This document shows, one piece after another, positions 21,539 to 31,386 of a DNA stretch of 64,000 nucleotides. Under the pieces are notes generated by a model, which had not been told where the DNA came from, did no database searches, and worked only from the letters and a program-made list of their open reading frames with translations. Within the stretch, counting starts at the first letter, position 1. Each line of letters begins with the position of its first letter. Source of the DNA: Diphasiastrum complanatum (lineage: Eukaryota > Streptophyta > Lycopodiopsida > Lycopodiales > Lycopodiaceae); NCBI GenBank assembly GCA_029204225.1, contig MU832246.1:16958-80957 (forward strand), read 5' to 3'. Made by a program: the position numbers and the translations under genes.

Positions 21539-21972
21539 TGTGAAAAAAGTGGATCTTGAATGGATCTAAGATCCCAAATGTTCTGGCTAAGATCTTTGCA
21601 CAACAAGCTACAAAAGCTAGAAATGGCAAAGCATTCTAATGCTACCTTTGATGCACAAGAACTTGAGCAAGCATTCTACTTGTCATTCTTCTCCCTCCAT
21701 TTGCGTAGCTCCTTGTCTGTTGTTGTAGGCATCTCCTCGGTGTCATCTACCCAAGGAAATAATCATTCTCCCTTTGATATCAGCGAGGTCTTAACCTTTC
21801 ATGCTAGGAAGTTAGATCCTGATCAATTGAGGATCGTACAGATCTTGGATTGTATGATATTTATTGAAGCCATTATTGTGAATTAATTATGTTCTCACTT
21901 GTTGATGGTTCTTTGTTTGAATGGTTAGTCTCCTGGATCTGATAGCTTTCTGGCTATGTCAGACTATGACAA

Positions 21973-21988
21973 GTGGGCTCTGATACCA
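21973..21988 (-). promoter_or_regulatory. Second tRNA-Met primer-binding-like site, minus strand
   Basis: The reverse complement reads TGGTATCAGAGCCCAC. It lies 450 bases from the first such site, in the same orientation. Perhaps these are two copies of one non-coding element; the LTRs were not delimited. Confidence 0.4.
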
Positions 21989-22030
21989 GCGAAAATGTGA
22001 AATGCAAATTACAAATATCAATCAGACTCT

Positions 22031-22051
22031 GAAACGAAACGAAACGAAACG
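22031..22051. repeat. (GAAAC)n microsatellite
   Basis: Four units of GAAAC followed by GTGAAC. Short and simple. Confidence 0.7.
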
Positions 22052-22907
22052 TGAACGAGCTTTGATATTGACATTGCCGAAGTGAAATCAAATTAATCGT
22101 GAACGAAAAACAATTCGGATGGATTTCAGATATAATTACTGATCACTGTCGGCTATATCATTTCTACAATCCTCCAAAATGTAGACAGACACTTTTGACC
22201 TACGTTTTAGATTAATACAACATTCAACAAATTTGAACCAGTGTGCGAAACACAAGCGATAGCAGACAATAATTCATTCAAGATCAGACAAAATTAAGAG
22301 TGATATGTGCGTAATAGCTATAGTATCATCTATTGATCCTCTTGCTTTTTGAGCGTTGTATGACAGACCCACACAATGCGTTGGCGCGAGAGAAGCGATG
22401 TTCTCCCACGAGTAATGTCTCGCTTACTAGCGGACTTCTTGGATCTCTGAGGATCCTGCTCACAAAACTTGTCTCGCTCACAGATGGACTTCTACTAGTG
22501 TCCTGTGCTACTGTATGTATCTTATACATTCAGAGTAGCATACCAAATTAGATAGACTAAACAATCTATAACTAATCATGGATTAAAAGCGAAATGGGTT
22601 AGACACGTCCAAATGCTCTTCCACTGATGTCATCATATCAAATCAGGGTTTGTACTTCATGGTACTTGCATGATCTTCCTGATCCTTTGGAGCGTGAAGG
22701 TCAAAAAGTGTCTCGAAGATTTTCGTGTCGCTTCGAGCCATTTGACTTACTTTCTCCTGCTGTATCACGAAAAATTTTCTTTCGCAATCTTTTCGTGTTT
22801 GTGTCTCTTTGTCAGGGTGTTCACGAACATTTTTGCTTCGTGTCTTTTTGTCAAACTGAGGGCTGAAAGCTAACAAAGCTTTAGTAATAGAAACGTTTTG
22901 TTTCTTC
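22052..22907. other. No gene seen
   Basis: Several short frames on both strands, none recognisable. The join to G3 at about 22908 is abrupt. Confidence 0.35.
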
Positions 22908-25800
22908 AGATCATACGATTGATCGCCCAAGGCAAGCCAGGGGAGGTCATTACGATTCTGAAACGAATATCATGAGATGGACGGACGCACTGACAACTGT
23001 TGACTATATGGTTGGGCATGCTTGTCAACATGATTCGGATCCAGAACCCAGCACATCTTCACCCAAGTGCTACACGTTGGACACACCAATCACTTTTGGG
23101 GTGAACATGATCAATGTTGCATGCCTATCACCGAAAGCTATTGAGAACCCTGTTCACGATGATTTAGTTCCTTGGCAACATGCTTTTACGTACAACAAGG
23201 AGACTGAGCTGACTGATGAGCAGGTCCTGCAACATATGGACCCAGATTGTTATGAAACTAAGAAAGTACCAGCTTAACCACCACAGAAATCCAAATGGCT
23301 AAAGTCTCCAAGATAGATCCACCCAAGGCACCTGCCAACAGAAAGAATCAATTGAGACAATGTTACAACCAGGTGATCCGATGGAGTGATCTGTCAGAGG
23401 AGGCAATAGCCACGGTGGATGTTGATATTTGCAATCATGAGGTGAATGTCATGCCAGTTCTGAAGAAGGACAACAAGGATGAACCCAACTACATGAGCAG
23501 AAAGAGAAAAAAGAAGGTGTTGGAATCCTTGAAGTCAATCCGAATGGACCCAGACGCAGCATCATCTTCTTCACAGATGATTGATAATCCAAAGATTACG
23601 AGTCGGGTTAAGATCAATATGCTGAAAGAGGAATATTGCCGAATGCCAGTTCACGAGATAACAGAAACCTTCAAGAACTATACCTTAGACGACATAGTAA
23701 TTATGATGTTGCAGCTCAATGCTTGTAATTATAGTGATATGAAGGGTATTCCACCAACAGTAGTCTAGCATATTATACCCTTGGTGGATGGAGTAGTCCC
23801 CAAGGTGAGTTGTTACTATCGCTGCAACCCAAATTATACAGAGCTGATCAAGCAAGAGTTGTAGAAATTGCTAGATGCTAATTTCATCTATGAAATCGAG
23901 CACACTGAATGGGTGTCGCCAATAGTCATGGTATTAAGGAAGAATGGCAAGATGTGGATCTGTGTGAACCTGAAAGCGTTAAATGCAGTCACCAAGAAGG
24001 ATCATTTTCCCTTACCATCTATGAAAAGTGTCCTAGACCGGGTAGCAGGAGCAGAAGCCTACAGTTTCCTGGATAGCTTCAATGGCTACAATCAGGTGAA
24101 GATAGCACCGCAAGATCAGCACAAGCCAACATTTGCCACAAAATGGAGAACCTATGGCTACAAGGTGATGTCGTTTGGACTTTGCAATGCCCCAAGTACC
24201 TTTCAACGAGTTATGCAGGCGGCATTCAAAGAGTATTTGCAAAGATTTCTGGAGATTTTCTTGGATGATCTATGCGTGCATGGACCTAACTCCGAGCACT
24301 TATCCAATCTCAAAAAAGTGCTAAAGGAATGACGCGAGTATCAGATATCCCTGAATCCAGAAAAGTGTCAGTTTTTGGTGACACATGGCCTAATCCTTGG
24401 CCATATAGTATCCAGACATGGGATTGCCACAGACCTGTCAAAGATAAAGATCATTGTCGATCTGCCACCACTAGGAACGATCCACTGAGTCTACATTTTC
24501 ATGGGTCACGCTAACTATTATAGGATCTTGACATTATTTGCTAGGCCAGATTTTTGTCTTTTATACCGACCATCATGCTCTTCTTTATCTCTTGAATACA
24601 CCATGCAAAACAGGACGAATTGCACGATGGCTGTTGATTCTTTTAGAATTCAACTTTCGAGTTGTCATTCAAAAGGGATCACAACATTTTTTGGCTGATC
24701 ATCATTCATGATTATCTAATGTTGAAGCATCTGATGAGCCAATAAACGATGAGTTACCAGATACATGTCTATTTTATATAGATGTGACTCTGGTATGGGC
24801 AAATGATATCACTGGATATCTAGTCACTATGGAAATAGATGCTTTGTTGACAAAACCGCAAAAAATAAAACTTATTATGAAATCCTTGCCATATCATCTT
24901 ATTGCGAGATAACTATATAAGTTAGATGTTGACGGTATTACACGACATTGTGCACATGAATCTACAGTCCGCTAGATTATTGCCTTGAAACACAAAGGTA
25001 TTGGGGGTGGACATTTCTCCTCCGATGCTACAACTAGGGCAGTTCTTCTCGCCAGATTTTGGTGGCCAACCTTATTCAAAGACACCCATGCTTATGTAAA
25101 AGTTTGCAACATTTGTCAATGCGCAAAGAATACCAAAAAAGCTGACCACAATTTCCTTACTCCAATGCTTGAAAGTCAAGCATCTCACAAATGAGGTATT
25201 GATTTTGTTGGACCTATTAGTCCAACAGCACGTGGCACACAATCTCGATACATCTTGATTGTCACTAACTATGCGACAAAATGGATAGAGGCTAGAGCAA
25301 CGCGCAAAGCAGATGCAAAATATGTAGCACACTTCCTCTATGAAAACATTATCACTTGATTTGACTGTCCAATAGAGCTTGTTAGTGATCGAGATTCTCA
25401 GTTCCTTAATGAAGTAATCAATAGTTTACTGACTCATTACTTCGTTATACACCGAAAGAGCACCCCGTACGATCCTAGATGTAATGGATTAGCTGAATCT
25501 ATGAGTAAAATGATTTGTAGAGTCTTAACAAAGATAGTAGAAACAAGTCGATCAGACTGGGAAATGAAGTTATTCTCTACTATCTGGGCATATCGAACAA
25601 TGCTGAAGTGAGCCACGGGTTGGAAAACACCATTTGAGTTGGTATATGACCAAGAAGCTGTTATGCCAGTAGAGTTTTTAGTTCCTTCTCTACGCATCAG
25701 TTTAGCTTATGCCACTGACTTGTGTGACGATAGTGCTTATCAACACCAAGTTTAGAATCAACTCTTTACATTGACGAAACTATTTGAAACATGACTTGAT
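22908..25800 (+). pseudogene. G3: degenerate gypsy pol of the same family
   Basis: It opens at the SDHT.DRP...HYDSE point of the protease-RT linker, the same place where G1's coding resumes, so gag and protease are missing here too. Linker: 22972-23768. Reverse transcriptase: 23868-24332 with AEAYSFLDSFNGYN (motif A), VMSFGLCNAP and a FLDD box near 24260 (Phe in place of the usual Tyr). Near 24545 a deletion removes most of RNase H. The zinc domain (24985-25130, H...H...C..C) and integrase core follow, with SDRDSQF near 25384 and GLAESMSK near 25488. Many stops and no LTR found. It is more diverged than G1 and G2 are from each other, so it is an older or sister lineage. Confidence 0.85.
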
Positions 25801-26499
25801 ATGATTAGGTGAAAAAAATTGGAAGGAAAAATTGAAAAAAATGGAAGGTAAAGATGGAAGTACATTTTACATAGGGCTTATCGTAAAGGTATCCTCATAG
25901 TACCTCCATAGTCGGCTGCCAGTAACCAATGTATCTAGGGGTATGCCTTCTAATATTTCTAATTGTACAACACCATTTGTAAAGATTTTTTTTAACAACA
26001 TAAGGACCTTGGCTACGAAATTTCAATTTTCCAGGATGGACCTTTGAGGATGTATACATCGAAAATCAAAGAAAATCGATACTTACAGCGGAAATGGTGA
26101 GCAAGTGTGGATTAGAAATGCGGCAATTACCAATAAAGATCGAGTTCAAGATGGATTAGATATTACAATGCGCAATAGAACAAAAACAGTAGTGGAACAA
26201 AAGTGAACTCAGATTGATATTAGAAACATACGTACAATGCATGAAGGTGGGCACAAAAATTGTAGGCACAAAATTGCTTCAATTGAGTTTGTTGATCACT
26301 AACTGATTGCGTAAAACTTGAAAACTTAACTTAACTTATTACAACAAAATGCATGTAGGATGACAGCTTGATCAGTGCATTGACTCCAATGTAGATCTTT
26401 CTTGATGATTGGAAGTCAGTTGATCAGTACATTGAAAGCTAACATTATCTAGTTGATTAACTACATTTGTCCTATAGTAGGTAGCCGTCGTTTTTGTCA
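25801..26499. other. No gene seen
   Basis: The first part may be a decayed integrase C-terminus of G3 (a lysine-rich stretch near 25810). Nothing else is recognisable. Confidence 0.35.
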
Positions 26500-26860
26500 G
26501 TGAGTTATGTATAGAAGTAGGCGGATTGTCAACGTCGCGACGTGGGTCGGATTTTCGAGTTGACAGTACAAGGGGTTGGATTTTATACAAAGGGTCGGAT
26601 TTATTAGACCTGATCTGATCCAGAATCAAAGACATCCAAAAAATTTAGACCCAATCCGATCCGATCTAGGGTCGAAGATGCTCGGAAAAATTAGACCCGA
26701 TCCGATCCCAGGATCCAGAATCGAAAAAATTAGAACTAATCCGACCTTACCAAGGGTCGAAAAATCTCTCTTTGACAAGAATAACATTGGGTCAAAAAAT
26801 AGGCTTGGGTCGGAAAAATTTGGTCCTGAATTTTTCAATCCTTTGTTGGAAACTCGAGCC
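26500..26860. repeat. Degenerate minisatellite built on GATCCGA / TTAGACC
   Basis: The units include GGGTCGGA, TTAGACCCGATCCGATCC and GAATCGAAAAAATTAGA, recurring irregularly about every 30-60 bases. It lies within or beside the minus-strand copia LTR that follows at 26955. Confidence 0.5.
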
Positions 26861-26869
26861 TTCATAATT

Positions 26870-26968
26870 TTTTTTTGTGTTTTTCAAGAATAAGTATACA
26901 CAGAGTTTTTCAGGATGCTCATTACCAAATGATTTGAGCCTGAGCATTGAAATCCAACACTCCCCCTT
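26870..26968 (-). mobile_element. Copia C3: start of 3' LTR
   Basis: On the minus strand, after the polypurine tract, the text begins GTGTTGGATTTCAATGCTCA and continues with TAATGAGCATCCTGAAAA. The same order occurs at the C2 3' LTR start (GTATTAGATTTCTTATGCTC, then TAATGAGCATTCTGAAAA at 57600). C3 and C2 therefore belong to one copia family. The far end of the LTR is not defined. Confidence 0.65.
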
Positions 26969-27125
26969 ATTGTGGATCTTGAAAATTTTTTATCTTCAGA
27001 TTCAGCTGATTATTAAATTCGAGGTGGTGCTCCTTAGTGAAGTAATTTGCTGCCTGTAACTCTATCATGTAGTAAACCAAAAGAATTACCCTTGTGCTTT
27101 GGTTGTCACAATAGATGGACGTTTC
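26969..27125 (-). pseudogene. Copia C3: RNase H tail and polypurine tract
   Basis: On the minus strand a YCDNQST segment (near 27115-27095) is followed by AANYFTKEHHLEFNN and LNLKIKNFQDPQ, then a stop and AAGGGGGAG. This is the normal C-terminus of copia pol, similar to C2 at 57300-57557. A deletion after YCDNQST removes about 30 residues. A poly-A/T run at 27128-27140 marks the join to the gag fragment. Confidence 0.75.
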
Positions 27126-27144
27126 ATCTTTTTTTTTTTTTATG

Positions 27145-27613
27145 TTACTAAGTCGTACGAATGGGCTCTCAGTGAGTCTAAAAGGTTGTAATTGCTTAAT
27201 AAAAGACTCTTTCAGTTCTAACCAATCTTGTCTATCATCACGATCCAGCTTAAAAAACCACTCTCATGCTTTATAAACCATGGTCGTTGAAAATAGTTGG
27301 ACTTTTGCATTATCCATATATTCACCATATACTTCACATGCATTCTCAAAGATTTGTAAAAATCTATGAGGGTCCAAATTATTGTCGAACTTTGGTAGTT
27401 CTAACCTCGGTGCGTTTGTTTATTAAAGCTTGCTATATGATTAGCTGCATGTTGAAAATGTTGATCGTCAGAGTTGTAAAATTGATTAGGCCTCCATCTA
27501 GATGGCCTAGGGTCTTGATTCACCTGAGATCTAAGACGATAAGATTTGTTCTCATCATTTGGATTATCGCTCGGTGTGATCTCATTCAGAAGTTCTTCAG
27601 GTATATTGGCCAT
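27145..27613 (-). pseudogene. G4: Ty3/gypsy gag fragment
   Basis: The minus-strand frame gives a capsid-type gag domain (retrotransposon gag family): PKFDNNLDPHRFLQIFENA near 27400-27340, then VQLFSTTMVYKA, a stop, EWFFKLD, DWLELKESF and a PFRL end near 27160. The part at 27613-27401 (ATG at 27613) is upstream in a different frame and is Asn/Asp/Gln-rich. It forms the capsid of virus-like particles in intact elements. This is the only gag core of gypsy type in the window; whether it belongs to the G1/G2 family cannot be decided because they lack this part. Confidence 0.7.
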
Positions 27614-27719
27614 GAGAACTGGTCTGATTCAACTCTTTTTGTTTTGATTTTTTGTAATATTTGGTTGACAGTACCTTAGAATATAATTAGATTTAGAATG
27701 GGTCTGTCGGATCTGAGTA

Positions 27720-28340
27720 GAAGCTCATCGGGTGTAACTTGAGTGACAATGTTGGATGTAGAATCCACACTCGTCAGATGTAAAATCCACACTCGTAGAT
27801 GTAAAATCTTTGAAAGTTTAAGAACTATCAGATCTGTTGTTGGTTACAGTCTCATATGTAATTGTTGATTGCACGTCGTCGGATGCAAATCTATTCTAGG
27901 ACGTGAGAACTTGGATATCAGAGGTAATTCAGAACTAATATGTGCTTGACAGGTTCGGATACAAAAATTGGGTATGCAATGGTAAAGCCTTTATAGGAAA
28001 ATTTGTCAAATGTAATGGTCTGAATTTGGAGTAAATCAGAAGTAGACTTATGAAACATGAATTCTAGTCGTCGGATGCACGTCAGATACAAAATCATGGG
28101 ATGCAACGTCGGATTCAAAATCGTCGAATGCAACATCTGATACAAATTCGTCGGATGCAAAATGCGAAAATCCCGAAAGATTTGTCAGATGAAAATTTGT
28201 CGGATGCAAAATGCGAAAATCCTGACAGATTTGTCGGCGTCGGATGCAAAATGTGAAAATCCTGAAAGATTTGTCGGATGGAAATTCGTCGGGTGCAAAA
28301 TGCGAAAATCTCGAAAGATTTGTCAGATGTAATTTCTTAA
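27720..28340 (-). repeat. GTCGGATGCAAAATGCGAAAAT minisatellite upstream of the gag fragment
   Basis: Four units of 30-60 bases lie at 28151-28335, each with GGATGCAAAATG(C/T)GAAAATC and GAAAGATTTGTC(A/G)GATG. Scattered TCGGATGC pieces extend back to about 27720. On the minus strand the units keep an open frame of 103 codons (28359-28048) with repeated LSRFSHF and SDKSFRIF blocks. Confidence 0.75.
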
Positions 28341-28359
28341 GTTTGGTCATTGGTGACAA

Positions 28360-31190
28360 TTAGATGCTCATGTTGTGCCTCCCTTGCAGTGCAAGTGCGA
28401 TCTACTACGGTTGTATTGTGATTGGAATGTGGTGCAATTGCGGTGTAGAGCGGTGCAGGTGTGGATGCAAGGAGATGTCCATTTTTTCCTCCTCCTAAAA
28501 TGGTGCGTGATAGGGACATGTCACTAGAGGATTGGTTTCAAGAGACGTTAGATAGTGGTTGGGCTATCCTTATGTTGAATGATGGATCAACATTCATTCT
28601 TGAATTGCATGATTGAATTGCTTGAATTGAAATAAAGTATGATCAACTATTTATACTAAGCAAATAATGGGTGTCCAATAGGACAATTGATTATGTCATA
28701 AATCATAATAGTGAGATGGCATCCATCCAGTTAGTACTTCTTGGAAATTTACTAGTGGAATCTACATGTGAGCGATTTCTGTGTACTTTTGCAGACGAAA
28801 CATGCATAAAACTGTAGAGCTGAGTAAGAAGATTAAAAACGATCAGTCGATCATCAGGAGAATAATCCAACACTCTCTCTTAATCTGAATCCATGAATGT
28901 TTTGACCTTCAAGCTTAGTTATGCACAAAATTTTGTGTGTGCATCCAAGCTTAATGCCTGCCATGTTGCCCTAAGTTGTACTATCCACATATGTGATCAC
29001 TAGGAAACCAATAAGAGGTTGCACTTTATAAAGACACCTATATTGACGATGAATAACGAGTGAGAATTGATTTTTGAAAAAAAAAAAACGCTACTAGCAA
29101 TCTTTGACAAATCAGGCATAAGCCTCAAGCAATCTTAAAAAGTATTTAGTAGCTTGATTCAAAGTCCAAAATACTCTCAAAATAGCCAACATAGAGTCCT
29201 AAATCAAATCTAAGAATCGAAGTTCTAATAGACCCAAAAATCATAAAAAATTATTGTTTTTTTCAAATTTGTTTGACTTCTATGGTTTGTTACTTCTACC
29301 CACAATTACTAGAAAATTGCTTCTATATATCGAAAATTTGTTTCGGATCTGATTTCTCAAAAAAACGATTACAAGCAATTGCGTAAATATCATCTTGGAA
29401 AAAAAGTAAATATGAAAAGCGTTGTTACAATAAAATGGAACACTTACAACTATTGCATGTGATGTGCCACGAGTTTTTAGGAAATTTTAATAAAAAACCT
29501 TGTTATTGATCCAAAATTTAATATTTATGGCATGTTCTAATGGATCTTAACCTCATGCAAGTACAATCAGTCATTCTTACAATCAAAACAACTCTCTTAA
29601 TGTACTAAAAGTTTTGATTTTGCTAGATATCAAATCTCACTATCAATTTATAGCCCAAAAATCAAATTTTTATACCAAATTTGACCAAAAATCTAATCTA
29701 AAGGTGTTTTGACAACATAATTGGCATGCAATCATTGAATCGTTGTCTAATGGCTTTCCCATAGCAAGTACACTCATTGAAATCACCAACATACAATAGA
29801 ATATGAGATAATCCAAACAAAAATTGGAATGCTAATCAATAATTGCTAGCTAACTTTGAAAAATTGACCAATTTACCAATATGGCTATGGCATAAGCCCA
29901 TATCACTGATTTCTAACCATGAAATGAATGGAAGTGTGAATTACAAATCTAGCCTTGAATGAAATTTTGAGGCATAACTAATAATCCTCAACAACTGGAA
30001 GGCCAAATATCCATGTCAAGAATTATTTCAAATCCTCAATATTAGACATGGATGCGATACATGTACATTTATGAGAGAATTGAGCTCAACAAGGTTTATT
30101 TGTGGCTTTAATTTCTAAGGATCAACAATCTTACAATTTATCTAGTCCATGGAATACACCAAACATTCCCTTCCATCATGTGATATGTTTGCAATTGAGA
30201 AATCCAATATATGTAGGCATGTTTCCAAATCCTTGTATGTCATTTAGGCTTGGTGAAATGCAAAACTCAAATTTAGCCTTTGAAAATCTCAAGTCGATCT
30301 CAATGAGTTGCAGACTGAAGACAAATCTGCATATGATCAAGATATCAACTAATAAGAGTGGTTTCAAACTAGCAACAAGTTAGATTCCTCGATCTAATTT
30401 CTTATAATCCATGTTTATTCACTTGGCAAATGAGATGTCAGACCCTCTTCCAAACTAGCTTAGAAAGTGTAAGTGAGTTGTTGCAAGCCGAAACTTGAAT
30501 TACTACCACACCATTGGTCCATTTTTCTAATGTTGCCCTTGGGAACTTGACTTCTCGTGCAATATTTCAAGTGTATGTAAAGTGTTTTTTTTTTTTTTCA
30601 TATTTTGGAACCACATTATTGAATAGAATTGACATGTGCTTTACAAGGATAAAAAGCTTCTATTAAACCTCTCATGTGGACACCCAATGAATTTTGACAC
30701 CTGAGCATGGAACCTTCCAAAATAATCTTCATGTGGATGGCAAACGACAATTGGCTACTGCAAATCACACGGTCCATGCGCTATGCAACAATTAATCATC
30801 ATTGGTTGTCCACATGAACATTCGTCCTTATTTTCATAAACTTTAAAAAAAATGTAATCGCAAGAAAAGAGACTCGCACTTGTGGCATTAGATATGGGAA
30901 AGCCAATTCACCTCAAGCTTGCTTGCATAGCTCGAGCAATGCCCTAAGCGCTCTTGCCTTCTCTGGGTCCCTTAGGGCAAGGATTCCCCCACCCAAAGTC
31001 TCCCCTCTCCCCTAAAAGGTACTCCGTTATGTTATGTGGCAAAAAGGATCTTCCCACAATCTTTGTCTCAATAAAAAAGAGCCAAGTCCCTTATTCTCCT
31101 TTATGAACCAAAGACATTTCATCATTTTTTATAAGGGACTGATTGGGCACCTAATTGCAAAAAATTAGAAATCTTGCCAACAGAAACTAG
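28360..31190. other. No gene seen; AT-rich intergenic DNA upstream of the PPR gene
   Basis: A minus-strand frame at 28519-28337 may be the gag start upstream of the minisatellite (no match recognised). From 28600 to 31190 the sequence is AT-rich with no convincing coding frame. Its right end is the presumed PPR promoter. Confidence 0.4.
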
Positions 31191-31192
31191 GG

Positions 31193-31228
31193 GGGTTTAG
31201 GGTTTTAGGTTTAAGGTTTAGGGTTTCT
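31193..31228 (+). promoter_or_regulatory. Telo-box-like cluster upstream of the PPR gene
   Basis: Several telomere-type units (GTTTAGGG, GGTTTAAGG, GTTTAGGGTTT) lie about 160-195 bases before the proposed start codon. Telo-boxes (AAACCCTAA) are known in plant promoters of genes for translation and organelle functions. An accidental interstitial telomere repeat is possible, but the position fits a promoter or 5' leader. Confidence 0.45.
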
Positions 31229-31386
31229 TTTTGATGAGGTGAGCGTGGGTCTAAGGGTGCCTGATGGCGAGAGCAAGAGCACGGGAATGCGTGGCTAGCT
31301 GAGATATTTCTAAGCGCCAATGGTTTTTCGATGCATTTGTCCGATCATTGGTGGTTCTCATCAATCGTGCAATCGGAATCACGCAT

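Noticed and set aside
27266-27679. 137-codon plus-strand frame
   Set aside because: It is the antisense of the gypsy gag fragment on the minus strand and has no recognisable domain.
28151-28335. CRISPR-like regular repeat
   Set aside because: Units are imperfect, spacing varies and the spacers are themselves repeats. This is a plant minisatellite.
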